Source of the DNA: Campanula takesimana | Lineage: Eukaryota; Streptophyta; Magnoliopsida; Asterales; Campanulaceae | Direction of reading: 5' to 3' | Assembly: GCA_026119855.1 (NCBI GenBank) | Contig: JAOWBW010001620.1 | Coordinates: 124,001-188,000 of the forward strand | Length of the DNA stretch: 64,000 bases | Shown: positions 1 through 10,565 of the stretch, piece after piece | Layout: every line of letters starts with the position of its first letter | Numbering within the stretch: position 1 is the first letter of the stretch | Program-made: the position numbers and the translations under genes | The notes under the pieces: generated by a model | What the model saw: only the letters and a program-made list of their open reading frames with translations | The model's database searches: none | What the model was told of the DNA's origin: nothing

Positions 1-90
1 TTGTATTAGTACCTTTCCCCACCGGCTGAGTCGGAACAGTATCCGGCTTCTCATTAGTGGAGTTAGAGCATGTGGACTGTTCGGTTTCAA

Positions 91-955
91 CTATTGGGGA
101 TTTAGACCTCGAAGACTGTCCAATATTAGCGTTTGATGGGACTTAAAAATTGGGCTAAGTTGGTTATACTCAATAGTTTTAGCATGAGATATAGCCCCAT
201 CAAGAGTTTGAACAGGATATAATTGAACTTGAGATTTTATACTAGGGCAAAGACCATTCACATACCTCATTGTCTGTTGTGCTTCTGACTCACCCAAATC
301 ATTATGCGCAGAGAGTGTATGAAAATTGTGCGTGTACTGATCGACAGACCGATTATCCTGCTTGCATTCAAGAAATTTCTGATAAATTAACTGCTCAAAA
401 TCTGCAGGCAAAAATCGCTGTTTCAGAGCCATCTTCATACGACCCCATGTGCGAACTGGTAGTTTATTCTGCCTCCTCTGGCTGTTATTAAACTTCTCGC
501 ACCATACAGATGCCCCACATCGAAGCTTGTAAGCCACATACTGCACTTTCTTCTCATCTGGGATATTCATCAAGGCAAAATATTTATCTACCTCCGAAAA
601 CCAATCTGTGAAATCCTCCATGTCGAGCTCACCCGTGAAAAAGGGTAGATCAGCTTTAATTTTAGGAGACTGATCTACAGGTGCAGCGATAAAATCATCT
701 TCACCCTCTGAATCTGAATCCTCTCCTCCAGCTGGCGGATTACGGTTGTTTCGACCGTATTAGCCCTTGCCCGTTGCCTTCGGCGACCACCAACCTGCAA
801 ACCCTCCAAAGCCCATATGTATGACGAGCTGTAACCTGTTCTTCATGCTGACGGTCTCGTTCTTCAGCTTGTCGGTGTCTTTCTTCGGTCGCTTGATTCA
901 TACGATCAAGGATTGCAAGAACAGTGTCGTTGTTGTATATGTCGCCGTTCACCAT
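91..955 (-). pseudogene. Gypsy gag fragment (Retrotrans_gag domain), frame broken
   Basis: The stretch at 91-621 gives 176 codons typical of the Gypsy capsid domain: an N-terminal DWFSEVDKYF block, a central TWGRMKMALKQRFLP block and a C-terminal repeat of short helices. It resembles gag of the CRM/Galadriel-like chromovirus group, but lineage assignment is inference. A second piece at 740-955 has an N-terminal charged coiled coil (QATEERHRQAEERDRQHEEQ), usual upstream of this capsid domain. The two pieces lie in different frames and 622-739 does not join them, so the gene is broken. The zinc knuckle expected to follow is not seen before the window edge. A weak or edited read could also explain the break. 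Confidence 0.7.
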
Positions 956-987
956 CTTCCTTGGATCTCACCTTTACTGATACCAAT

Positions 988-1474
988 TGATGCAGCGGAA
1001 TACAACCTAGATCAACCATGATATAAGATCTAGCACAAACGAAGGAATAAAACCTTCAAACAAGCCAACAATGGCTTCTAGGGTTAAAACCCACACAAAG
1101 TTGCCAAAGCAAACAATGAAAATCAATTAATCAAAACATGTTCAATACAAAGTAGGAAAAGAGTATTTATACCCTAGCAACTAATAAAACAATAACCCTA
1201 AAATCATCCTTAACAAAATACCAAAAATACCCTCAAAACAAACAATAAAAAAGAAGTCTGCAAACTTAAAATGCGTCTGATTTCAGCGGGCACGGTCGTG
1301 CATCAAGATTGGCACGGTCGTGCCAACAATGTCGAGCCTCCCACCTTTTCCACCCAGTTTTGGCACGGTCGAGTGTTGGAACTTGCACGGCCGTTCAAGG
1401 CTGGTCTGGGCGGGTTCTGCCTTGGGTCCTGGCGGATTTTTACCGGGTCTTCACAATTCCTTCTTGCTACATCA
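988..1474 (-). repeat. Gypsy LTR copy 1 (487 bp)
   Basis: Ends are TGATGCAGC and GCTACATCA. On the minus strand a TATA-like TATAAATA lies at 1164-1171. Upstream of it in U3 is a four-palindrome array (1290-1398). Copy 2 at 3023-3497 has the same order with scattered substitutions. Confidence 0.85.
1290..1398 (-). promoter_or_regulatory. LTR palindrome array, spacing 22-51-22 (Gypsy LTR copy 1)
   Basis: Four palindromic units with plus-strand cores CGGTCG at 1293, CGGTCG at 1315, CGGTCG at 1366 and CGGCCG at 1388. Arms are GCA/TGC type. The nearest unit lies about 122 bp upstream of the TATA box in transcription sense. Role inferred: U3 promoter or enhancer sites. Confidence 0.6.
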
Positions 1475-1479
1475 TAAAC

Positions 1480-1976
1480 TGATGTAGCGTGATGCTACAA
1501 TAAGAATAAAGTCTATGACGACTTTAAACAATCGTCGTAGAATCGCAGCGGAAAATCAACCCCTAAGAAAACCCTAAGGAATTCTTGAAACAAAACGAAG
1601 AATTTCAAAGAAATCTTCAAACAAGCCAAAAGGCTTCAAGGTAAAAACCCCAAGATTGAAAAGCAATTAAAATTCAATAATAATCAACTTATTTTTGGAT
1701 TACATAATTAGGCCTATTTTATAGTTCCCATAAGACTTGAAAAAGAAGTTAAAACCTACTAAAATTACTCCTAACCTATATAGTAACCTAATATGACTTA
1801 AAAACTAGTAAATCAACTCAAAATCTAACCTAGAATCCACTAAAATTATCCTGCCAAAATTAATGACGAAAATAAAACTAAAAATACTAATTAAAAATAC
1901 TAATTAAATCCTAATTAATAATATAATACCAATATAATTATAATGTTTGAAATCGTCATATCTTCGTCCCGCATCA
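1480..1976 (-). repeat. Related but divergent Gypsy LTR (3' LTR position)
   Basis: Bounded by TGATGTAGC on the left and GCATCA on the right, 497 bp, with the same layout as the flanking LTR family and a TATA-like CTATAAAATA on the minus strand near 1715. A purine-rich tract (minus AAGTGGGGGAGAA) ends directly at its right edge, which marks it as a 3' LTR of an element lying to the right. It is too divergent from 3023-3497 to be that LTR's recent partner. Confidence 0.6.
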
Positions 1977-2022
1977 TTCTCCCCCACTTGAAAAGAACTC
2001 GTCTCCGAGTTCCTTCTTGAAA
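1974..2022 (-). pseudogene. Gypsy pol C-terminal tail and polypurine tract
   Basis: On the minus strand this reads ...ELGDEFFSSGGE then stop, a pol tail often seen just before the 3' LTR in plant Gypsy elements. The stop codon overlaps the first bases of the LTR. The polypurine tract is the same sequence. The rest of pol is missing between here and about 2360. Confidence 0.5.
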
Positions 2023-2246
2023 CTTGAAGTCGTCCACGCCATTTGAAGAGGTATTTGGAATAGACCCGTGTTTTCCCGAGTTACAAGAAATCTGGCACGG
2101 CTTCACATGGTAGGAAATGGGATAATTGTGTAGCAACAGTCTGAAAATTTTCTGGCTGAATCGAACCAGGTCCGGGCGGGTGTTTGGTAGGGAGCGGTCG
2201 GACCACATGACCAGGTCCGATCGGGTTACAACATTGTTTAGACCGG

Positions 2247-2358
2247 GCACGGTCGTGCTTCACATTGAGCACGATCGTGCTAAACTGTTCGAGTTCTGCT
2301 AGCTTGCCTCCTAACATGTGCACGGCCGAGGCAGGAACTGTTCACGGCCGAGCGTGAA
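2247..2358 (-). promoter_or_regulatory. LTR-type palindrome array, spacing 22-51-22, in internal sequence
   Basis: Plus-strand cores are CGGTCG at 2250, CGATCG at 2272, CGGCCG at 2323 and CGGCCG at 2345. Arms are GCA/TGC in units 1-3 and TTCA/TGAA in unit 4. The array lies between a pol tail and a gag ORF rather than clearly inside an LTR, so it may be a displaced LTR fragment. Confidence 0.5.
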
Positions 2359-2373
2359 AAGATCTGGCCGGGT

Positions 2374-2982
2374 TCAGCCCAAGGTCCGGGCGGATCGGAA
2401 CTGGGTCTGGGATTCCTGGGTTGCAGTTTGCCGAATTTTTGATGGGTTCTTAGGACTCGTAACCCATGCATCCTCTTTGCGCGCGCCTAATGACTCGTTC
2501 ACACCCGCATCCTCCACCACCACTTGAAAAGTTGGCTCCTCTGATTTCTGTTTTGGAGCAATCTCTCCACCCACGGAAAAAGAATTCGTAAAAATCTTTT
2601 CTCCTTTGAAATCCTCATCAATCCTAACAATCAGATTCTGATTAATGGGTCCATTGATATGAGTTTCCCCAATTGAATCAAAATCGGCGCATCCGGTTGG
2701 CGGAACAGGTTCGCTAGGAACTGCCGCTCGTTGCCGCCGGACTTCACCACCAAGTCGCAAATCCTGGAAAAAATTTCTTGACAGCGCATCATGTTCTTTT
2801 TCTAATAATCGACACTGGATCTGCATAAAATCTTTGATTTCACGCCAATATTGACGCTCATCCCAAGATCGTGCTCTGCATTCCCTGTCTCGAGCATTGC
2901 TTTCCTCGAACCAATATTTCCTCAACTCTTCCCAGATTCGTGCAGTCTGGTTGTCTGTGTTGTCCCTGTTGTTGCTAGACAT
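2374..2982 (-). CDS. Retroelement gag-like N-terminal ORF (about 202 aa)
   Basis: The start MSSNNRDNTDNQ lies about 40 bp downstream of the LTR and PBS at 3011-3022, the usual place for gag. The protein is rich in charged helical segments (IWEELRKYWFEESNARDRE..., then QIQCRLLEKEHDALSRNFF). No capsid fold, zinc knuckle, protease or pol motif is present. The ORF runs into GC-rich LTR-like sequence near 2430, so its last residues (after KIRQTATQE) are probably read-through of foreign DNA. It could be the 5' part of a gag gene cut by deletion, or the only ORF of a non-autonomous element. Function not recognised. Confidence 0.4.
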   Translation of the reverse strand: MSSNNRDNTDNQTARIWEELRKYWFEESNARDRECRARSWDERQYWREIKDFMQIQCRLLEKEHDALSRNFFQDLRLGGEVRRQRAAVPSEPVPPTGCADFDSIGETHINGPINQNLIVRIDEDFKGEKIFTNSFSVGGEIAPKQKSEEPTFQVVVEDAGVNESLGARKEDAWVTSPKNPSKIRQTATQESQTQFRSARTLG

Positions 2983-3022
2983 CGTTGAAACGTCCAAGGA
3001 TCGCCCCTTGTCTGATACCAAC

Positions 3023-3497
3023 TGATGTAGCGGAATACAACCTAGATCAACCACGACAGAAGATCTAGCACAAACGAAGGAATAAAACCTTCAAACAAGC
3101 CAACAATGGCTTTTAGGGTTAAAACCCACACAAAGTTGCCAAAGCAAACAATGAAAATCAATTAATCAAAACATGTTCAATACAAAGTAGGAAAAGAGTA
3201 TTTATACCCTAGCAACTAATAAAATAATAACCCTAAAATCGTCTTTAACAAAATACCAAAAATACCCTCAAAACAAACAATAAAAAAGAAGTCTGCAAAC
3301 TCAAAATCCGTCTGATTTCAGCGGGCACGGTCGTGCTTCAAGATTGGCACGGTCGTGCCAACAATGTCGAACCTCCCACCTTTTTCACCCAGTTTTGGCA
3401 CGGTCGAGTGTTGGAACTTGCACGGCCGTGCAAGGCTGGTCCGGGCGGGTTCTGCCTTGGGTCCGGGCGGATCTTTACCGGGTCTTCACGATTCCTT
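3023..3497 (-). repeat. Gypsy LTR copy 2, right end slightly truncated
   Basis: Begins TGATGTAGC and is preceded on the left by a PBS (minus TGGTATCAGA, 3011-3020). TATA-like TATAAATA on the minus strand at 3199-3206. The last roughly ten bases found in copy 1 (GCTACATCA end) are missing, and the sequence passes directly into UGT-locus 3' flank at about 3498. Confidence 0.8.
3325..3434 (-). promoter_or_regulatory. LTR palindrome array, spacing 22-51-22 (Gypsy LTR copy 2)
   Basis: Plus-strand cores are CGGTCG at 3328, 3350 and 3401 and CGGCCG at 3423. The nearest core is about 122 bp upstream of the TATA box, the same geometry as copy 1. Confidence 0.6.
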
Positions 3498-4020
3498 CTC
3501 TTTTGCTTTCAATCAAATTATGTTTTGCAGTCAAATAAATAAGAAAAAATAAGAAAAAGAAAACGGAGAAACATGGATACATTTTCCTTAGTTATTAGAA
3601 AAACAAAATGTAGAACATGGACATATTTTTCTTATTTGTCAGAAAAATAAGATGCAGAATGGAAATTTCTAGATAGAGTTACAGAATTAAAAACCAACCC
3701 AACTGTAACGACCCGCTGGCCCACCTAAAAGTCCATGGATGGTATTGGTGCTCAATGGTAGTATAGTGGAGGCTTATATATCACAATCAAAGCTCATATC
3801 TTTCCGATGTGGGATGGGGTATTACACCAAGTATTATTATGGACTTGTTGGATGTGATGTGGCAGATATCTTTGTATATTTATTAACTTACCAGTAAGTT
3901 GTTACTTACCAAAAATTTGTTACTTACAATATATATGAATGCCCTAGACTATTATTTTATCTCCTTATATAAACAATACATATGTCCAAAGTATATACTT
4001 ATAAAGGAAAGCCTAGCTTC
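3498..4020 (+). repeat. Duplicated UGT-locus flank, copy A (3' flank then promoter block)
   Basis: 3498-3703 matches 20250-20500, the sequence directly after the UGT74-like pseudogene. 3827-4020 matches 20515-20700 and 17930-18060. This marks a tandem unit upstream of the visible pseudogenes. The block is interrupted at 3704-3826 by a small insertion absent from the other copy. No coding sequence is preserved here. Confidence 0.7.
3704..3826. mobile_element. 123-bp solo LTR-like (TRIM-type) insertion
   Basis: Begins TGTAACGACC and ends GGTATTACA, with TG...CA termini. Flanked by CCAAC (3699-3703) and CCAAG (3827-3831), a five-base duplication with one mismatch. The paralogous block at 20500-20520 is an empty site. 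Confidence 0.6.
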
Positions 4021-5229
4021 GTTAAGAGTTCAATGCAAAATATTGTTTCTTGTGCTAGACGTAAATATTGCTGGTCTGGCTATTGGAAAATTACTGAGTT
4101 TTCGTATGTCTGAGTGTCGGTGATCAGGGGCGGATCCAGTGTGTGACCAGGGTGGGCAGATCCACACCCTGGATTTTCCGAAAAAAAATTACAGAGTAGT
4201 TATAAAAAATAGAAAAAAAAATAAAAATAATAATTTAGGGGTGTAAATTGTTATTTTTGAAAGAAGAGGGGTGCATAGTGTTAAAAATAAAACAATAAAA
4301 AATAGGCTAAAACAAACAAGGCACACAGAAGAACAGACATACTGAAATCTTTTTTTTTCTTTCGAGAATTGTAATTATGAGAAATATTTTCATTTTGAGT
4401 GTTTCATTAGAAGTGTTAAATACAAGTATAGTATTCTTATGCAGAAATCGGATAAGAAATTGGGTGGCGGGTATAAGCAACCGGCATCTCTGATCAAATA
4501 AAAAAATGAGCTTTGTAAACCCTATTGCTAAATGTCACCGGTGGGGGGGGGGAGAACGTTGCCGAAATTGGGAGGGAGACGGACGCCGGAGTTGGGGAGG
4601 GAGACAGACGCCGGAATGGGAAAGAGAGACTCGCCGGAAGGGAGTAGAGAGAGAAAGTAGATCTGGACGAAACTTCTTTAGCCGGATCTGTAATGGCCGG
4701 ATTTGTTGTTTTCGTTGGCTCAGGGAATAAGACTGCCGGAGATGGAGTATGATGGCCGAAGATTGGCGATGGGAACAGTGGTCGATGGAAAAGGGTTCGC
4801 CTGAGGTGGGGGATGGCTCGCCGGTGGTGGGGGTGGAGAGAGAAAAGACGATGCGTGAGAGTGTGCGAGCGCGCGTCGTGCGTACTAAATGAGGGGAGGA
4901 AGGGCGTGGTTTTATTTGGATAAGGGGTAATTTCGGGATTTAGCTATATTAGTGGACCTTATGGTAAGATATTTTCATAATTAAATGACAAAAAAATTCA
5001 CTCAAATGGATAAGGGGTAATTTCAGAAGAACAAACTCAACCCGAGGAGATAGCATCTGACGAAGTAGAACTCTATTAAGTATTTGGATTAGGGCCTATG
5101 CAATCCGACTTCACAGATGTCAAACTGCTCGATGGCCGAGACCACATCTTTCACAAATAACGGAGTCAAATGATTGCCCGCGTAGTCCAAGTTCAGTTGT
5201 ATGTAATGAAAAATATTCAATAAAACTAC
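4021..5229. other. Intergenic, no gene; GC-rich G/A-rich patch and possible hAT terminus
   Basis: 4127 begins CAGGGGCGGATCCAG, a common hAT terminal motif, but no matching right end was found. 4540-4890 is a G/A-rich, CCGG-rich stretch resembling a 5' UTR or captured genic DNA; the small ORF inside is not convincing. A repeated phrase GGATAAGGGGTAATTTC occurs at about 4917 and 5009. Confidence 0.35.
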
Positions 5230-5365
5230 CTAGTGGTCTATTTTGTCTACTGCCACAAAATAAGTTCCTCCCATTATATCTATGCTAAGGAATTAAAAGG
5301 ATAAGGATTTGTTGTTCTTAACATTTCAATTCCAAGTTATATATTAAGAAAGTTCTCAAGCCGTA
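5230..5365 (+). repeat. Duplicated UGT-locus intergenic block, copy A
   Basis: Matches 18865-18990 (shared CTACTGCCACAAAATAA and AAGGATAAGGATTTG phrases). It helps place the tandem unit that ends with the degraded UGT fragment at 10566. Confidence 0.6.
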
Positions 5366-5414
5366 TGTATGAGTGGAAACAAACTAACCAGTATATGTGT
5401 GTACATAATACTAA

Positions 5415-5832
5415 TGTTAGAGCAAAATATAAATAACGATGATCAAAAAAATTATCAATCACAACACGAAAATTTACGTGATTCATCAATTTAGCTACGT
5501 CCACAGGCGGAGGGAGAATATATTGCTTTCAATGAACAATTACAAAAGACAATCTCTCTAATCTAATTGCACGAATTATTTAGGCAAATAATTCCGTCAA
5601 CCTAAATCATAAATCTCTACTTGTAACTCTCAAAGATGATGGGCTTAAAAATATGCTAGGGGAGGGGTTAGTATTTATAGTCATAAATACCAAAAACCCA
5701 AGGGAAAAAGAAGTCATATTTCTTGTGTACAAAGTAAACTAATCTTCATTAGAAATCTATTTTCGTAATTCTAAAATAATACTTTTACACAAAACAAGAG
5801 TACCAAATATTTAGGACAGTGTGAGTCCTAAA
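5415..5832. repeat. LTR-like remnant interrupted by the Copia element
   Basis: Begins TGTTAGAGC and contains AATTTACGTGATTC and AGCTACGTCCAC, phrases common in plant LTRs. Its continuation resumes after the Copia right boundary at 10092. The far end cannot be fixed. Confidence 0.4.
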
Positions 5833-6149
5833 TATGAGACAAGCTACTCAAGTAGCTATGGCAGAGAAAATAGAAGAAGAAAGAAGAATGCGGCAGAGAG
5901 AATGAGAAAATATTCTTCGTATTATTTTCTGTACATTAACCTAGTATTTGTAGGGTTAATTACAATGTCATAAGACTCCTACTAATCTTAGGGAACAAGG
6001 TAAGTATCTACTCTTTATGTTATGCTATCTAGATTAGGAAGTACAAACTAATCTACTAAATAGAAGATACACACAATCAACCTAGGTTATAGCCAAGATA
6101 CACACGAGATAGTCAAGGCGGGTCCACCGTATTTTTAGTGTCGCTTACA
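5833..6149 (-). repeat. Copia 3' LTR (317 bp)
   Basis: Minus-strand start TGTAAGCGACAC next to the polypurine tract. The segment 5955-6149 is repeated nearly exactly at 9889-10086. Confidence 0.75.
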
Positions 6150-9100
6150 CCCCCCCCCTAAAGCAAAGCGGCACAGGTGCGAGCTGCAGCTTGGTAGACA
6201 GCAGGTCGAGACGTGGTCGATCCAAACCTTTGGTGAAAACATCGGCTAGTTGATCAGTGGTGGAAACATAAGAGAGATGAAGAAATCCACGATGATAAAG
6301 ATCACGAACAAAATGTAGATCAATTTCCACATGTCGAGTGCGAGCATGAAAGACCGGATTTCGAGCCATGTGGAATGCCAAAATGTTGTCACAAACAGGT
6401 GAGGAGGAGAAAGAAAGACCCCTAGCTCACGGAACAAGTATGCAAACCACTGAAGCTCCGCAACCGTGGTGGCTAAGGCTCGATACTCGGCCTCGCTGCT
6501 GGACCGAGCGACCGTGGTCTGTTTCTTGGCAGTCCAAGCAACAAGGTTTGGTCCGATGAAGACACAGGCCCCAGTGGTGGATCTCCGATCATCGGGAGAG
6601 TCGGCCCAATCCGAATCGGTAAAGGCACGGATGGACAAATCAGGTGATCTAGAGAAGTGAAGACCTTGATAGAGGGTGCCTTTAACATACCGAAGAATGT
6701 GTTTGATGGCAAGCAAGTGGGAGGTACGAGGAGAGTGCATGAACTGACATACTTGGTTCACAGCAAACAAGATATCTGGTCGAGTAAGAGTGAGATATTG
6801 CAGACCACCCACCATGCTGCGGTAGGTGGTGATATCCGAGACACAGGGTCGCCATCTAGAGCCGTGAGATGAGTGCCAGCGGGTAAGGGAGTGGAAGCAG
6901 GTTTACAGCCATCCATATTGAACTTGTGTAGTAAATCAGAGGCATACCGTGCTTGACTCAGAATGAGGGAAGTGTCTGAATAATGAGTCTGGATGCCAAG
7001 GAAGAAACCAAGCTGACCGAGCCGACGACTCTCAAAAGTTGCACGAATACGATCAATGACTGCAGCAACCTCAGATGGGGAGGACCCGGTGATGATAAAA
7101 TCGTCAACATAAACGAGAATGGCTATAAGAGAGGAGCCCGTGTGCCGAATGAATAGCGTGGTATCAGATCGACTATTGAAAAAGTCAATAGACACTAGGA
7201 AGTCATGGAGACGTTGAAACCAGGCCCTAGGCGACTGTTTCAATCCATAAATGGATCGATGAAGGCGGCAAACGTGTGTAGGGAAGTCCGGATAAGAAAA
7301 ACCCGGGGGTTGAGCCATGTAGACTTCCTCTTGAAGAATGCCGTTGAGGAAGGCGTTGCGGACATCCAGTTGTTGAATAGGCCAGGACCTAGAGTGAGCG
7401 ATGGAGAGAAGCGTCCAAATGGTGGGTGGCTTCATGATGTGACTGAATGTCTCATCATAATCAACTCCCTCTTGTTGTTTGAAACCTTGAGCAACTAAGC
7501 GGGCCTTATGACGTTCAACAGTCCCATCAGCATGGCGTTTGACCTTAAAAATCTATTTACTGCCCACAACATTCATGGAAGGAAGCCGGGGAACCAAAGA
7601 CCAGGTGCTATTTTTATGCATGGATGATAACTCATCTTGCATGGCTTGTTGCCAATGAGGAATAGGAGAAGCCTGCTTCAGAGTTTTGGGTTCGAAATCC
7701 GGAGAGTGCTGAGTGGTGGCGGCTAAGGCAGCCGGCAATGGGTGACGGGTGCTTAAGTCGGCAACATGGCGAGGCCGAAAAATCCCAGCTTTGGTCTGGT
7801 GATCATGGGGTGGCCTGTAGGGGGAGATGGGGTTACTGTGGACTGTCCAGTAGGGATACATTGCTGGGCTAGAGAGGGAGGCCCATCAAGAGGAGACACG
7901 AACTGGGCTGGCGGGCTGCGAGGAGAAGGTGGGCCGGACAGAGTTGTATCAGGAAGGCCCGAAGCTGGAGAATGAGCCGCTGGTGTGGGCTGGTCAGTCA
8001 GTTGAGCAAGATGCGGGCCGAACCGGATGTCGGGCTGGACAGGGGAAGAAGCTGGGCCGGATGTATGATCAGAAAGAGGGCCACTGGGATGTTGAGGAGA
8101 GATGCCCAGATTGGTGGGAGAGTGTCCAATAATGCCATTTGTTAGTGCCTGTACAATTGTTAAAAGACGTAGGGAAGCAATTTTGATCAAACAACACATG
8201 TCTAGAAATATAGATTTGGCCGGTGGAATTGTCAAGGCACTTGTATCCTTTTCGAAAATTGTCATACCCGAGGAAGACACACGGAGTGGATTTGGGCATT
8301 AATTTATGAGAGTTGTAAGGGACGAGGTAAGGGAAACAAAGACACCCAAATGTTTTGAGTATTGTGTAATCTGGAGGGTATTTGAGAAGTTTTTGAAACG
8401 GGGATGTGTAACCCAATTGACGCATGGGAAGACGATTTATTAAATAAACCGCGGTAGAGAATGCTTCAAGCTAATGTTTTTTAGGAACTCCGGACTGAGC
8501 AAGAAGACACAAACCCATTTCAACAATATGTCTATGTTTGCGTTCAACGGTGCCATTTTGTTGAGGAGTATGAGGGCAAGTGGTTTGATGACGTATGCCA
8601 TGATTCCGAAGAAAAATGGAAAACTGTCGATTTACGAATTCACCCCCCCCCATTGGTTTGTATCATTTTGATAGTATGAATAGCAGCTATTTTCTTACTC
8701 AATTGGTTTTCAACTTGGAGTTTAAAAGAAGAAAAAACATCCAACACATCAGATTTGCGAAAGAGCGGAAATAACGATACAAATCTAGAAAAATCATCCA
8801 TGATACTTAAATAAAAGTGATAACCTTTATTAGAAGTAATAGGGGACGGACCCCATATATCAAGATGTAATAAAGCTAAGGGTTCAGTAGAATGAAAATT
8901 CCTAGAAACAAATGGTAATTGACTCAATTTACCTAGCGGACAAATACGACAAAAAGAAGGAGCAATCTCCCACTAACTGGGATGTGAGCTTTATTAACTA
9001 AGGACTTGAAAACCTGAATAGACGGGTGACCCAGTCGAGCATGTCAAGTTGATGATGATGCACATTCACCAATAAGCGCGAGAGGACTGACGCGAGCGGA

Positions 9101-9802
9101 AAAATCAAAGTGGAGGGTGTATAACCCATGAGAGTTATTTCCAGAGAGAATAGTCTGCCTCGTGAGATTGTCCTTCACACGAAAACCAAAAGCTTCAAGT
9201 TCAAAGAAGCAATTGTTATCAAAAGAAAAGCGATGAATAGAAATAAGAGATTTGTGTAAATTAGGGACACAAAGAACATTGCGAAGAACAAATTTATGAG
9301 AACGAGTAGACAATGATGTATGACCAATAGAAAAAATAGGGAGACGAGTACCGTTGGCACTTGTAACCGAATCTATACTTGAATATGGTGTATGATGAGT
9401 GAAGCCAGCGGGTGTGTTGGTCATGTGATCGGTAGCCCCGGAGTTGAGAACCATGGAAGAAGGTGAACCGGTTGGAACTGGAGGACTGGGAGCCGGATGA
9501 TGGGTGTAGAGCGCCTAGTTGCCACGGTCAGGGCACTGGGGAGCCGTATGATCCGGGTTAAAACAGAACTGACAAGCATTCTGTTGTGTGTGAGTAAAGG
9601 GGTTTGGTGGCTGATAAGGAGTGAATGGGCATGGGGAGTATGGCTGGGAAGCCGGTGGACGGAAGGCGGAGGTAGGGTTAGGGTTTGGCTGGGAAGGGGC
9701 TGTGGGAAGGATTCCACGACCACCACGACCCCCTCGGTTCCTGTTGGAATTGCTACCCCCTCGTTAGTTGTGACCACGCGAGGAACCCCTGCCCCGTCCT
9801 AG
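6145..9802 (-). pseudogene. Copia gag-pol remnant: protease, integrase, RT, RNase H
   Basis: Order on the minus strand: gag remnant (9421-9802); protease (9044-9454) with NSGATDHMT, where the catalytic Asp is replaced by Asn; integrase (8471-8927) with HLDIWGP, the second acidic residue also Asn (QTNGGG), and the Glu kept in QQNGTVERKHR; integrase tail (8069-8425); connection region (7553-8280); reverse transcriptase (6758-7435) with LDVRNAFLNG and YVDD; RNase H (6145-6815) with TDSDWA and the SSSEAEYRAL block. At least six frame changes separate these pieces, so no functional polyprotein is possible. The LTR of about 317 bp and the RT motifs fit the Ale/Retrofit side of Copia; the lineage call is tentative. 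Confidence 0.85.
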
Positions 9803-10111
9803 ATGATTTGGTGAGAACCCATTACCGGTGGTGTTCACAGAGGCTTGGGATCCGACAGAATTTGTGTTTGCCACTAAAGCACTGGTAGGGTTAATTACAG
9901 TGAGTCATAAGACTCCTACTAATCTTAAGGAACAAGGTAAGTATCTACTCTTTATGTTATGCTATCTAGATTAGGAAGTACAAACTAATCTACTAAATAG
10001 AAGATACACACAATCAACCTAGGTTATAGCCAAGATACACACGAGATAGTCGAGGCGGGTCCACAGGATTTTGAGTGTCGCTTACGCTAAAACTATTACT
10101 AAACCAAAACA

Positions 10112-10400
10112 CATTAGCCTTGCTAAAAAAAAAAAGAGGGACGCATGTCACTTTGGTTGAGATCGATTGGCATGTTCAGCCGAGTCCATGCACGGGTTCT
10201 GCCGAATCTTGCTTTTTCCAAAACCAACTTTCCGACATTCAATAGATTCGGCCTAGTCTTGAGCCTGGTTCGGCCGAATCTTCTTCTTGAGCCTCGTTTG
10301 GCCGAATCTTCTCCTGCTCTAGTGTTTTCTGGTTTTCTCCATTTCTTTTTCAATTCAAGTCCCCAAAATTGCTACGGACCTATCCTTATCAAATGCCATT
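10112..10400 (+). repeat. LTR fragment with palindrome array
   Basis: Shares GGCCGAATC units with the Copia LTR at 29180. Its boundaries and partner sequences are not found. The small minus-strand ORF over it is not believed. Confidence 0.4.
10174..10308 (+). promoter_or_regulatory. Palindrome array, spacing 22-50-22 plus a fifth unit at 28
   Basis: Units centred on CAGCCG at 10177, CTGCCG at 10199, CGGCCT at 10249, CGGCCG at 10271 and TGGCCG at 10299. Arms are GATTC/GAATC or GTT/AAC type. Several units are degraded, but spacing is preserved. No TATA box was recognised nearby. Confidence 0.45.
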
Positions 10401-10565
10401 GATTCAAAGGCATACTACTAGTACTAGCTACTACTGCTACTGCGGCCGCCGCCGCTGCTAACTCGGGAAGACAGTTTCTCTCTGCCAATTGGTGGTGAGG
10501 AGGTCATGCCATCTTCCTTTGAAAGGACCGGCTATTGCTACTGCTACTATGCTGCTGTTGCTGCA
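10401..10565. other. Short CTA/CTG and GCCGCC microsatellite patch
   Basis: Imperfect CTACTG and GCCGCC repeats at 10410-10460 and 10535-10562. No gene seen. Confidence 0.4.

Larger units (their letters stand above)
1..1474 (-). mobile_element. Partial Ty3/Gypsy retrotransposon: 5' LTR, PBS, gag
   Basis: The element reads right to left. Its 5' LTR is 988-1474, with termini TGATGCAGC and GCTACATCA that are inverted copies of each other. A primer-binding site complementary to initiator tRNA-Met (minus strand TTGGTATCAG) lies at 978-987. The gag region runs left from about 955 and leaves the window, so protease and pol are not visible. The LTR is very similar to the LTR at 3023-3497, but the internal sequences next to the two LTRs differ. 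The five bases TAAAC (1475-1479) separate it from the next LTR. Confidence 0.8.
5833..10086 (-). mobile_element. Decayed Ty1/Copia retrotransposon (Ale-like), 5' end deleted
   Basis: Flanked by CTAAA on both sides (5828-5832 and 10087-10091), supporting one insertion. The 3' LTR is 5833-6149 (317 bp) next to a C-run polypurine tract at 6150-6160. The right-hand LTR is only about 200 bp (9887-10086) and joins gag directly, so most of the 5' LTR, the PBS and the gag start are deleted. Terminal bases are altered on both ends (TA and CG instead of TG and CA). Coding sequence is broken in many places. Confidence 0.85.

Noticed and set aside
4127..4180. hAT element starting CAGGGGCGGATCCAG
   Set aside because: No matching right terminus or eight-base duplication found; mentioned only as a possible terminus.
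4506..4730. 74-codon ORF in the GC-rich patch
   Set aside because: Low-complexity Arg/Gly-rich translation, no motif, typical of UTR-like repeats.
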